Positions 22,373 to 31,949 of a stretch of DNA of 64,000 nt are shown in pieces. Source of the DNA: Buddleja alternifolia (Eukaryota; Streptophyta; Magnoliopsida; Lamiales; Scrophulariaceae); NCBI GenBank assembly GCA_019426215.1, contig CM033408.1, positions 8,125,077-8,189,076 of the forward strand, written 5' to 3'. The stretch's first letter is position 1, and the number at the start of each line of letters is the position of its first letter. Position numbers and translations under genes: made by a program. The notes beneath the pieces are model-generated. The model ran no database searches and was not told the DNA's origin. It saw only the letters and a list, made by a program, of their open reading frames with translations.

Positions 22373-22738
22373 CCTATTACAGCGGTTCACATCAGAACCT
22401 CTGTAATAGGGTCAAAATAAATTAAATTAAAAAAAAACTGTAAAACCTATTACAGCGGTTCTGTCCAGAACCGCTGTAATAGAATTTGCAAATAAAAAAT
22501 AAAAACCGACCCTATTACAGCGGTTCTGGACATAACCACTGTAATAGGATTTGCAAATAAAAAAAATAAAAATAAAAACCGACCCTATTACAGGGGTTCT
22601 GTCCAAAACCACTGTAATAGGGGACCTATTACAGCGGTTTTTAACCGCTGTAATAGGTCTAAGCACTATTACAGCGGTTACAACCGCTGTAATAGGTAAA
22701 AAAAAAACCCACTGTAATAGGTCTTTTCTGTAATAGTG
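22373..22738. repeat. CACTA subterminal inverted repeats and right terminal inverted repeat
   Basis: The motif CCTATTACAGCGGTT and its complement AACCGCTGTAATAGG alternate in head-to-head pairs at about 22373, 22445, 22510, 22584, 22624 and 22668, each pair able to fold into a hairpin. The terminus is CACTATTACAGAAAAGACC read inward on the minus strand. In En/Spm such subterminal copies are bound by the TNPA-type protein. Confidence 0.9.
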
Positions 22739-22900
22739 TTTGGGGAGCCAGCTAATATGATAATACTATTTGTATAATATATTTTTGATATATTGTGAAG
22801 GTATTCAATTGTTGCTTAAATTATCTGACTTTTGTGTGTTAGTCTTGCTCTCTCTAATATGGAGTTTCTGGCTCATATTTATTGTTTTTATATTATATGC

Positions 22901-23447
22901 AATGTAGTGGGAAGTCCTTATTATAAGGGTTCGTTCTATGCAGGGGAACCATCCATACACCGAGTGTTCAACACCAAGTGGCGAGATGAGGCTACATCAT
23001 CATATGATACATAACATTCTTGATGTAGCTTAATGTATCCCATTTGGTGTACACCACACCCGGTGTATATAAACATGTTCCCTATGCAAGCAGTGTGGAC
23101 TCGCTGCATATGTAATGAGTGAAGGAGCTATTTTATAAATTTTACTCTGCAGTGTTCCGCCTTTCTGGGTTGATATCTACGTATTTGTCCATTTTTTGAT
23201 TATGATCTTATGATTCTACTACCAATGACTAAGATCTCTATTTTTGTTTTTTACTTCTTTTGTCTCCAGTAACTGAGGTGAGAACATTCTGCCACCTTTA
23301 CAGGGAAAGCTGGATTTTGCTTCTGAAGCATGGCCTGGGATTTCAGATTTAGCTAAGGATTTGAGAGGCAAGATTCTGGATAGAAATCAAAAGACTAGGT
23401 TAACTGCACATGAAGTTTTGTACAAGAATCTCATGACAGTGAGAAAT
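22901..23447 (+). pseudogene. Calcium-dependent protein kinase (CDPK) gene fragment
   Basis: Two collinear pieces match CDPK kinase-domain motifs. At 22901 the translation NVVGSPYY corresponds to the activation-segment motif DVVGSPYYVAPEVL. At 23304, right after a CAG acceptor, the translation [20 protein letters not shown] and then [16 protein letters not shown] corresponds to the C-lobe of CDPKs. The intervening part is missing or intronic and the frame stops at about 23467. The CACTA right end is only about 160 bp upstream, so the transposon may have landed in this gene or its relic. No EF-hand part was found downstream. Confidence 0.6.
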
Positions 23448-23737
23448 AAGTCAGTCTTGCATATTTAAGCAATTGATTTTGCGGTTTCCCAAAATATAAT
23501 GACTTTTTCATCACTCCGCCACAAATCACAGCTCCTCTATCACCGTTTGCAACGGCTTGGATTCGAAACTTGGAAGGAAGAAAATTTTCGCGATATGCTC
23601 TAAACATTCGGCTTGCAGTGCTTTTTTTAAAATGGGTTTGTGAATTATTATATTTTGATTTCTTACGCTAATATATTTTTATGCTTTTAGTATTTGGCAA
23701 TTTTTCGTTTTTTTCAGCTTCCTTATTTATATATTAA
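23448..23737. other. Unassigned stretch
   Basis: No recognised gene. A short open stretch near 23535-23640 (plus frame AWIRNLEGRKFSRYALNIRL) could be a further exon fragment, but I do not recognise it. Confidence 0.3.
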
Positions 23738-24436
23738 CTAGTAGAGTGTACTTTCGTTGCACGTAGAATACATATTTATATGCTAAAGAATTTCAATATT
23801 CAGGTACTATATCTAGAAATATAAAAAAAAAATTTAATTCAAACTTGTTCATATGAAACATTTTGATATAGAATATATTAACTGTAGTATAAAACTGAAA
23901 AAAAAAAAGATAGATTTAGAGTCTAAGTTGCACGAGAATTGACAGTTGATCGGTTGATCTCATTCAGACCATAGTAGTGCACCTCTAACAGAAATTTTGC
24001 AGTTACAACCTGTTTGCAAACTCCGCCATAGTTAACTTGTACACATTATAGATTGCATTTGCAGCCTCCTCACCAATGCCGCCATAGTTATGTATGTATG
24101 CAACTAAACAAGACGCAATTTTGAAAAAAAATTATTTAACAATTGGTATCTATACTAAATCGGCATGGCTAATGAAAGTGAGTACTTGTTACTAATTTCC
24201 ACCTTATATAGAATTCGGAATATGGCTCTTAGAATTCTAGTCTATATAGTAATGGTAATTAATTTAGTGTAAGGTGACCATTTGGTTTATCTTTTATGAC
24301 CATTCATTTTTTTAGGTTAGTGGTGGGATAAATATGGGCTAATTTGTACTCATTTTCAATACATAGTTGAGGGTAAAAGTGTAAAATCACAATTGGAACA
24401 AACATTAAGATATCCATACTTTTAGTATAGTATAGA
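23738..24436 (-). mobile_element. Non-autonomous Helitron (699 bp)
   Basis: On the minus strand it begins TCTATACTATACTAAAAG, the usual plant Helitron 5' start, preceded by A. It ends CTAG at 23738, followed by T. About ten bases before the CTAG end, GTGCAACGAAAGTAC is a degenerate form of the terminal hairpin. It holds no RepHel gene. Confidence 0.72.
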
Positions 24437-25436
24437 TATAGATGTTATATTAGTGTGTGTCACATGCCGTTTGGTCTTTGTGGTATAATCTTATTCTTAA
24501 TCTTAGTTCTTGTATTGTATGAAAAAACTTGAATTGATAAATACTTTAGTATATGGCACAGTGAAATGATACAACCTTGAATGACAATGCACTCTTCTTA
24601 CGTTGCATAGGAACCCAGCCTCTTATTTTTGTTCTTTATGCATATTTTCTAATTTACGTGGATTTTGTGTGAAATTTGCTTTTGGCGGTTCCTGTTGGCT
24701 GCCTACCACAGGTTTGTTTATTTTGTGTTAGATGTGCTTTAGGTATAAGAATAATCATATTTGAGTGAAGGTGGATTTCTTGTTTTTGTTTACTACAAAA
24801 GCTGTATAACCTTTATCTTTTCTACATATAAGTTTTACTTCTTACAATATGTGGCTTTAATTTTTGTAAAGCACATAGTCCATTTTTTAGCTTTCAGATA
24901 TGTTCTGTGCATTACTTACCGTGCTTTTGGTAGTTTGTGTTGTGTGCAATGGGGTTTCTCCATTATAATCCTACTTATTTAAGTTTTTTTCTTGTATGTA
25001 AAAAGTTAAACTTATTAACAATTTAGTATATATGGCACAGTCAAATGACACAACATTGAGTGACAAGGTGGGTAAACGACTTAGGCGCAATGAAAATTGG
25101 CAAGAGGTTTATAATGAGAGTTCTGACAGAAAAAAAGGGGATGCGAATGAACATCGTAGAGGTTTGATTGCATATTTGTCCTTTGATCAGATCACCATTT
25201 ACTCATTGCATATTTGTTGATTGCAGGTGCCATACTTATATATTTGAAAGACGTAGCAACCAACTCAAGTAATTAGAGAATATCACAACCCGACTGAAAC
25301 TTTTTTCTAGTGTTTGTAGAAAGAAATAGAAGTAGCTGAGTCCGTGATTGATCACTATGTTACATATAGGTTAAGCTTTTTGTAAACTATATAAACTACC
25401 ATAAACTAAATTTTTGGCATTAAAAAAGGTTAGCCT
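24437..25436. other. AT-rich stretch with a degenerate direct duplication
   Basis: About 24466-24600 and 24935-25075 are diverged direct copies sharing TAGTATATGGCACAGT and ACACAACATTGAGTGACAA-like segments. A 62-codon frame at 25032-25220 (MAQSNDTTLSDKVGKRLRRN) overlaps the second copy. It has no family match I can name and I do not call it a gene. Confidence 0.4.
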
Positions 25437-25838
25437 CACTACAAAAAAATTGACTATTGCCCATGTGAATAAGCCATGGTAAAATATCTCTTTGCCATGG
25501 TTAAAATCAATTAACCACGGCTTTGCCTCGTCTTAGGTCGTGGTATTTGCAAGCGTGGCCAAAACATTGACCATGGCTTATAGTCATGGTCACTATTTTA
25601 TTCATTACAAACACCATGGCTTTTAGCCACTATAAAAAAAGTGGTAAGTTAACATTTCTTCCACCATGGCTAGTTAGAGCTTAAAATATCTAACATTCTT
25701 TTTCGCCACGGCTGACTTTAGCGTGGCTATATGAAACATCTACCACAGCCAAATTAGCCGTGGGTTTAGACTGCTATACACCACGACTTTAGGCAATGGC
25801 GTATATTTTCATTGCCAATACTCAATTTTCTTGTAGTG
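25437..25838. mobile_element. CACTA-type MITE (402 bp) with 3 bp target duplication
   Basis: Ends are CACTACAAAAAAATTGA and its imperfect complement TCAATTTTCTTGTAGTG. The flanks are CCT on both sides (25434-25436, 25839-25841). Inside, CCATGGC/GCCGTGG-type motifs recur in both orientations, as in CACTA subterminal regions. No ORF. Confidence 0.88.
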
Positions 25839-26040
25839 CCTCTATTGATGTATAGTTGACAATGTTAATATAGTTTGCTGTAAATAGTTAGTTGTAAATA
25901 GTTTCATGCAAAAGGTATGATTTGAAAAATAGACATCTTTGTGCTGCATTTACTGCTTATAATCCATTATTTGTTCAGTCTAAGAAATATTACATTTACG
26001 AAGTATTGCTTATATTTCATCACCGGAAACTATATCATAG

Positions 26041-26100
26041 GTATAAAAATGGTTGCACCCGGCACCACCACCGCGCATAACGCGGTGCCCCGTTAACTAG
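26041..26100 (+). mobile_element. Helitron 3' terminus (hairpin plus CTAG)
   Basis: A perfect 7 bp GC-rich stem (CACCGCG/CGCGGTG, 26069-26075 and 26081-26087, loop CATAA) is followed 10 bases later by CTAG at 26097-26100. This is the Helitron 3' signature. The next base is C instead of the usual T. I could not find a matching 5' TC end. Confidence 0.55.
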
Positions 26101-26584
26101 CATGTGTATATATATATACACCAAATTGTTGTCTCATTATAAATTTCACTTCTTGTGTGTATGCATGTTATAGTGGATTAGTGGTAGTTGAGTATTTAGT
26201 TCTTTCGTGATAATTATCTACGTAACCCCACATGTTATGTTAATTATATAAAATACTCCTCATGTTAGGACATTATTTATTATTATACTCTGTATATCTA
26301 AATCTTTTTTCAACTCCACCCTTTGTAATCCTTATAAATAGACCCCTTATGAAGATCTTGTTATAATTTACCAAATGTTAGGGAGTTTTTGCTAATTAGC
26401 ACTAAAGTGTGGGGTACATGTAATTCACCCTTTTTTTTATTACCCAAAAAGATAAGTATTTATTTTTTTATTTGAATATCAAGAGCTTGAATATTATTTG
26501 AGGACATACAATTTACCATTTTATGTGGATGCATCATGCGCTTACGACGGCGGACCAACAATGTTTGACTAATGAGAAATATGT
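26101..26584. other. Non-coding AT-rich stretch
   Basis: Nothing recognised apart from a short TA run near 26105. Confidence 0.4.
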
Positions 26585-26848
26585 TTATTTTCTAATGATG
26601 AGACTGTGATGATCGGGTTGAACTATTTTCCAGGTGATATGTATATGGGAAACAAAATGCGATCTAAACACTACTTTGAAATATACATATTCAAAATGGT
26701 GTAGGGTGGGGTTAGAAATGTAAAGTAGTCGAGTCAAGTTGAACAAATCAGCATTTACACTTGTAGCAATGGTGATGAAGAGAATTACAAGAACCCACAG
26801 CTGGGGCTCCATGTAGATCCTCATGGATAGTAAGTAAAGATCGGACAA
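26585..26848 (-). CDS. Chimeric small secreted-protein ORF: extensin signal peptide on a new C-terminus
   Basis: 87 codons. Residues 9-35 (MRIYMEPQLWVLVILFITIA then TSVNADL) copy the extensin signal peptide encoded at 31093 with one change. After NADL the sequence has no extensin repeats and becomes unrelated (FNLTRLLYISNPTLHHFEYV). The upstream DNA, including the TATA box at 26928-26935, is a close copy of the extensin promoter, so it may be transcribed. Homology to the parent runs from about 26745 to 26990. It may be a pseudogene or a proto-gene; expression is not known. Confidence 0.4.
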   Translation of the reverse strand: MSDLYLLSMRIYMEPQLWVLVILFITIATSVNADLFNLTRLLYISNPTLHHFEYVYFKVVFRSHFVSHIHITWKIVQPDHHSLIIRK

Positions 26849-26927
26849 TGTGAGTTTTAATTCACCAAATAAATCTTTGTGTGTTTTCTTATGTTTTGCC
26901 TAATCATTTGGGGGGTGTATATATAGG

Positions 26928-26935
26928 CATTTTCA
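26928..26935 (-). promoter_or_regulatory. TATA box of the duplicated extensin promoter
   Basis: TATATATA in the same context as the box at 31187 of the intact gene (CCTATATATA on the minus strand), about 80 bp before the ATG. Confidence 0.55.
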
Positions 26936-26990
26936 TCTAATCAATACTGAACTAGTCTACAATTATTTGTCTAAATGCATACTGAATCAT

Positions 26991-28405
26991 CTTTGGGTAC
27001 TAAAGTCATTGCATTAATAGTTGGGTGAAATTGATGGCACACTTGGGAAATTTTTTAAATAACATAGTTAGTGAAATACGGGATAGGAAAAGTTCATCAT
27101 TTAATATGTACGTGTATATTATAAAATTTTATTGAAAGTTATGGTGAAAAATTCGGCTTAAAAGTACGAGAACGGGAACTAAACGGATTCGTAGACGTAC
27201 GAGTATAATACGGATATAAATTAATTATTCGGGAGTAAAAATACGGCTTAGTTCTATATAAATTTGTAAGATTTATTGCTTGTACTCGTTTTTAATTTAT
27301 ATAAATAATATTTTATATGAGTCATTATTTGACAATAATTAATATTTTGATAAATTATTAACGTTTAGAGTTTGTATTTGTATAATACTCAATTAGTGCT
27401 TGTAAATATTAATAATAATTTTTAAGTTTTGAATTTAAAAAAATATTTTTAGCCAAAATTAGAGTATTATTTTTCGAGTATTCTACGGGATATGTAAAGT
27501 ATGTGTACTAAACGGTTCAACTCAAAAGTACGAGTATTATTCATTATGTTCAGAATGCATACGGGAAAAAGAAGTATTTTTTAATTATACGTACGTATGT
27601 ATAATACACGGGTATAATATGAGTTTTAACTGACAGAGATTAGTTGAATTTGTATATGAGAGTGAGAAAAAAGTCTTTCTTTTTTTCCTGCTGGTTCTTT
27701 ATTTAACAATACAATGCTTACTTAGTGCGCAATAATCATCAGCATGTTAAGCACTTCCAATAATTGCCTCATTATCTACAACATTACTAGCATTAGCCTT
27801 CACATGATTAACGAAGGGACAAAAAAGAAAATTGGTGGAACAAAAATCAAATTTATGTTGAAACAATATATTGGAAAATTTACCCTTTGGTCAACTGTGA
27901 CCTTAGCCATGACTATTGTAAGGGGTGCAAGTTGCAATTGACTTAAGTTTTAAGGGTGCAAATTGGTAGTTTAATTTTTTGAGGGTGGGAACTGCCAAAA
28001 ACCGTATTTTTTTTAAGTGACATCTAAAACTTTGCAGTTTGAAGTCTTTTATTTGAGATACAAAGTTGCTATATATGAACAGGTGAGTCCTCACATTTTC
28101 TTGATTAATTAAGTAATTATCGATTATATTCTTCCAAAAATTATCCGGGAATTAAATTAGTCGTATATAAAAAATCTCAACACTATCTATATCTCATATC
28201 AGGGAATTTTTTCACCTATATAATTTCAATATATTGCAGTTCTTGATTTCTCCAACGGTTCAATCTATTATTATTAGACTTCTAGAGTAGGAAAATTGCG
28301 TGAGTGCTTATATAAATTTTTTGGGTAAAATATAGTTTAGGGTTTACCCTGTACTACTCTACAAGTAACACTTACAGAAAGAAGTATTAACAGTACATAT
28401 GACGA
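26991..28405. other. Non-coding AT-rich stretch
   Basis: No gene seen. Between about 27150 and 27620 short motifs such as AAAAGTACGAG and ACTAAACGG recur in diverged form, perhaps an old element, but no termini could be fixed. Confidence 0.35.
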
Positions 28406-28745
28406 GAAAATTTCACTTTTGGTCCCATTAAAATTTGGTCAAAACACTTTTTTGTCTCATAGGAATTCTTTTATACTTTTGGTCTCATCCGAGTCAAAAT
28501 GTGTCACTTCTAGTCCCGTTCATATATTTTGGACAAAATTTACTCACGTGAGACACACATTATGTTAGTTAACTACCTCGGAACTAACAGAACGTGTCTC
28601 AAGTGTGTAAATTTCATCCAAAAGTAGAAGAACGAGACTAAATGTGTCACATTTTGACTCCAATGGGACCAAAAGTGTCAAAAAAAAATTTATGTGACTA
28701 AAAGTGTTTTGGCCAAACTTCAATAGGACCAAAAGTGAAATTTTC
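28406..28745. mobile_element. Foldback MITE (340 bp, nearly complete inverted repeat)
   Basis: The arms GAAAATTTCACTTTTGGTCC and its complement at the right end continue inward with few mismatches for about 150 bp each (for instance GTCAAAATGTGTCAC against GTGTCACATTTTGAC). The short centre is around GTTAGTTAACTACC. Transcription would give a long hairpin RNA. No clear target duplication. Confidence 0.85.
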
Positions 28746-29515
28746 CCTACATAGGTCTAAGTGTTGCAAAGATTAATGTACAAGGGATCATACAGTATTT
28801 TACCCCAAAAAAAATTTAATGTATACTTCATTTCACTTATATTCTGGAATTCAGTATTCTTTTGTTCTATTTATTTTGTAAGCAACTATCCGACTCTTGA
28901 ACTTGGTACAATTTTTCACTTCTTTGTATTTCCACATTAAGTTTTAAATGTTTTTTTTTTTTCAATTTGGCAACGTTGATGCCTATAAATTAAGTTCTCC
29001 TTCATACTTGTTTTTTTAATTATAGAGTAATATTTGTGGTGCATTGACATGGTTGAAAGAAGGTAGATAAATTATCAGTAAACAAATGTAATTAATGCTC
29101 CTAAACCATCCATTAGATGTTTAGAAATGAGAATGAGAATAAACGCATTGTATTTAATCATATGTATAAAGTATAAGAACACGAATCACATCTAAAAGTA
29201 TAACTAAGGTTCACAAATATTCTGCATCTAGCCACGAAAGCTAGGAATATACAAAGGAAAAATATCATTATTTAGCTCATTTTATGAGAAGAATTCATCT
29301 GAATGTCTTTATCTGGAAAGTTCCCTTTTGGTAGGATATTGGAGATTTCAGATGAGAAGACTGTGGAAAAGAACTTTATTTGACCATGACAATGGAATTT
29401 TTGGTGAAGAAAACATGGAAGAAAAAGGGTGCACTTATGAATTAAAGATTATTAAATTTAATAAATCGGTGTTGGTTGATAAATAATGAGATGGCGGTAG
29501 AGGGAGCTAAAAGCT
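28746..29515. other. Intergenic stretch downstream of the extensin gene
   Basis: AT-rich. The part next to 29515 should contain the extensin 3' UTR and polyadenylation region (minus strand). No other gene seen. Confidence 0.4.
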
Positions 29516-31093
29516 CTAATAGTATACTGGTGGAGTTGGTGACTCATACTTGTAAGGTGGAGGTGGTGGTGACTTGTAAACATAAGGAGGCGGTGGAGGT
29601 GACTTGTAGACATAAGGAGGTGGGGGCGGAGATTTGTAAACATATGGAGGTGGTGGTGGTGACTCGTACTTGTAAGGCGGGGGTGGAGGTGATTCATACT
29701 TGTAAGGTGGAGGTGGTGGTGACTTGTAGACGTAAGGAGGCGGTGGTGGTGACTTGTAGACATAAGGAGGTGGGGGCGGAGATTTGTAAACATATGGAGG
29801 CAGTGGTGGTGACTCGTACTTGTAGGGCGGGGGTGGAGGTGATTCATACTTGTAAGGTGGAGGTGGTGGTGATTTGTAGACATATGGAGGTGGTGGTGGT
29901 GATTCATACTTGTAGGGTGGCGGCGGAGGTGACTCATACTTGTAAGGTGGAGGTGGAGGCGATTCATATTTATAAGGTGGTGGCGGTGGTGACTTGTAGA
30001 CATAGGGTGGCGGTGGTGGTGACTCATACTTGTAAGGTGGAGGTGGTGGTGATTTGTAGACATATGGAGGTGGTGGTGGTGATTCATACTTGTAAGGTGG
30101 AGGTGGTGGTGATTCATACTTGTAGGGTGGCGGCGGAGGTGACTCATACTTGTAAGGGGGTGGCGGTGGTGACTCATACTTATAAGGTGAAGGTGGAGGT
30201 GATTCATACTTGTATGGTGGGGGTGGGGGTGACTTATAGACATAAGGTGGTGGAGGTGGCGATTTGTAAACATATGGAGGTGGTGGTGGTGACTCATACT
30301 TGTAAGGTGGTGGCGGAGGTGATTCATACTTATAAGGTGGTGGTGGCGGTGACTTATAGACATAAGGTGGCGGTGGGGGTGACTCATATTTGTAAGGTGG
30401 AGGTGGAGGGGATTCATACTTGTAAGGTGGTGGTGGTGGGGATTTGTAGACATACGGAGGTGGCGGATGTGACTCGTACTTGTAGGGTGGGGGTGGAGGT
30501 GATTCATACTTGTAAGGTGGTGGTGGTGGGGATTTGTAGACATATGGAGGCGGTGGTGGTGACTTATACTCGTAAGGGGGAGGTGGCGGGGATTTGTATA
30601 CATATGGAGGCGGTGGTGGTGACTCGTACTTGTACGGTGGGGGCAGAGGTGACTCATACTTATAAGGAGGAGGAGGTGGTGATTTGTAGACGTATGGTGG
30701 AGGTGGTGGTGACTTGTACTTGTAAGGTGGGGGTGGTGGAGACTTGTACTTGTAGGGTGGTGGTGGAGGTGATTCATACTTATAGGGTGGTGGTGGTGGT
30801 GGTGACTTGTACTTGTACGGTGGAGGTGGAGGTGACTCGTACTTGTAGGGCGGCGGTGGAGGTGACTCATATTTGTATGGTGGAGGTGGTGGTGATTTAT
30901 ACAAGTATGGATGTGGCTGCGGCGATTCGTACTTATAAGGAGGTGGAGGTGGTGGTGGCAAAGAATACTTGTCGGACTTCCAAGGTCCCCATGGCGGCAG
31001 AGATCCCCAACCTAAATCAGCATTTACACTTGTAGCAATGGTGATGAAGAGGGTTACAAGAACCCACAGCTGGGGCTCCATGTAGATCCTCAT
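29516..31093 (-). CDS. Extensin (cell-wall hydroxyproline-rich glycoprotein)
   Basis: 525 codons, uninterrupted, no intron. An N-terminal signal peptide (about residues 1-26, ending VNADLG) leads into a short GWGSLPPWGPWKSD segment. Then come about 46 decapeptide repeats of two kinds, SPPPPPYKYE and SPPPPPYVYK, ending SPTPPVYY. Ser-Pro5 blocks are the sites where prolines are hydroxylated and arabinosylated. The YKY and YVY motifs are the ones linked by peroxidases through isodityrosine, so the protein should form a covalent network in the cell wall. A TATA box and about 65 nt of leader precede the ATG. Of two nearby in-frame ATGs (31093, 31081) I took the first; either gives a signal peptide. 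It is the only intact host gene in the window. The family is certain, the orthologue is not. Confidence 0.95.
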   Translation of the reverse strand: MRIYMEPQLWVLVTLFITIATSVNADLGWGSLPPWGPWKSDKYSLPPPPPPPYKYESPQPHPYLYKSPPPPPYKYESPPPPPYKYESPPPPPYKYKSPPPPPPYKYESPPPPPYKYKSPPPPPYKYKSPPPPPYVYKSPPPPPYKYESPLPPPYKYESPPPPPYVYKSPPPPPYEYKSPPPPPYVYKSPPPPPYKYESPPPPPYKYESHPPPPYVYKSPPPPPYKYESPPPPPYKYESPPPPPYVYKSPPPPPYKYESPPPPPYKYESPPPPPYVYKSPPPPPYVYKSPPPPPYKYESPPPSPYKYESPPPPPYKYESPPPPPYKYESPPPPPYKYESPPPPPYVYKSPPPPPYKYESPPPPPYVYKSPPPPPYKYESPPPPPYKYESPPPPPYKYESPPPPPYVYKSPPPPPYKYESPPPPPYKYESPPLPPYVYKSPPPPPYVYKSPPPPPYVYKSPPPPPYKYESPPPPPYKYESPPPPPYVYKSPPPPPYVYKSPPPPPYVYKSPPPPPYKYESPTPPVYY

Positions 31094-31186
31094 GGCTAGT
31101 AACCAAAGATCAGATAATGTGAGTTTTAATTAACCAAATAAATCCTTGTGTGTTTTCTTATGTTTTGCCTAATCATTTGGCGTGGG

Positions 31187-31194
31187 TATATATA
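31187..31194 (-). promoter_or_regulatory. TATA box of the extensin gene
   Basis: CCTATATATACCC on the minus strand, about 95 bp before the ATG. The surrounding 250 bp are duplicated at 26745-26990 with the box preserved. Confidence 0.75.
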
Positions 31195-31260
31195 GGCATT
31201 TTCATCTAATCAATATTGAACTAGTCTACAATTATTTGTCTAAATGCATACTGAATCTCA

Positions 31261-31854
31261 TCGGGTTTGGTAATTGCTTGTGTGGAGGTAAGAACTAGTC
31301 AGTTTATTAAGGGTGGTTGATTCTCATTAAATTCAACGCTTGTACTAACGTGATAACCAGTATGTGATTTTATAATTGTTTTCTAGAGCACTTCCTATCT
31401 TTTACTCCAATTTCGACTTTTAGTGTTAGCATTTTGTATTTCAGTTCATAAAATTAATTTCACCTTTATATTTAATACTCGTGACATACATATAATATCT
31501 AATATAATATCTAAAATACGATATAAGTTGAGACAGAAAATTTGGTTCCTTTTTGAGCTGGATTACTCGACCCACTAGTCCCTATAAGATGACTTGATTT
31601 TGTTGAGTTTTTCTTTCTTTTTCTTTTTTTTTTTTTTTTTTTTTTCCTTACATGATCTTTGTTAATTGAAGTTGAAAAACTATTCGAAAATGAAATTAAG
31701 ACAATTATAACATTAGCAATAGCTTGTGGGGAAGGTGAGGAAACTTTCTTCTGATATCAAAACAATACTTTATTATCTTAAGACTGGTAAAAAGTCCTTT
31801 TCTTTTTATTTTTGGTTAATTAAAAAGTCTCTATTGTTACTATCAAGATAAGAT
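31261..31854. other. Upstream region of the extensin gene, AT-rich
   Basis: No gene. Contains a poly-T run (about 31618-31645). Confidence 0.4.
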
Positions 31855-31949
31855 TACCTATTTGAAATTTAAAACATAAGCTGTACGTACCTATTTGAAA
31901 TTTAAAACATAAGCTGTACGTACCTATTTGAAATTTAAAACATAAGCTG
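31855..31949. repeat. 33 bp tandem repeat, about 2.9 copies
   Basis: Exact copies at 31855-31887 and 31888-31920, and 29 bp of a third at 31921-31949. The unit begins TACCTATTTGAAATTTAAAA. Confidence 0.95.

Larger units (their letters stand above)
17527..22738 (+). mobile_element. CACTA (En/Spm) DNA transposon, right part; left part interrupted by the Sirevirus
   Basis: Right terminus is CACTATTACAG read on the minus strand (22728-22738), preceded by a dense block of inverted subterminal repeats. Inside are the 3' end of the TNP2 transposase gene and a second multi-exon gene with a Ulp1-like protease, both typical of plant CACTA elements. The Sirevirus inserted in the TNP2 gene at 17526/17527, so the 5' half of this transposon should lie left of the window. 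The bases after the right end are TTT, half of the expected 3 bp target duplication. Confidence 0.88.

Noticed and set aside
22427..22733. Short open frames over the CACTA end
   Set aside because: They are translations of the subterminal inverted repeats.
25032..25220. 62-codon frame MAQSNDTTLSDKVGKRL
   Set aside because: Overlaps a degenerate direct duplication and matches no family I know; not supported as a gene.
29476..31035. 519-codon open frame on the plus strand and a 470-codon frame on the minus strand over the extensin gene
   Set aside because: Both are by-products of the 30 bp repeat; the extensin frame has a signal peptide, a promoter and family motifs, the others only low-complexity His/Val-rich text.
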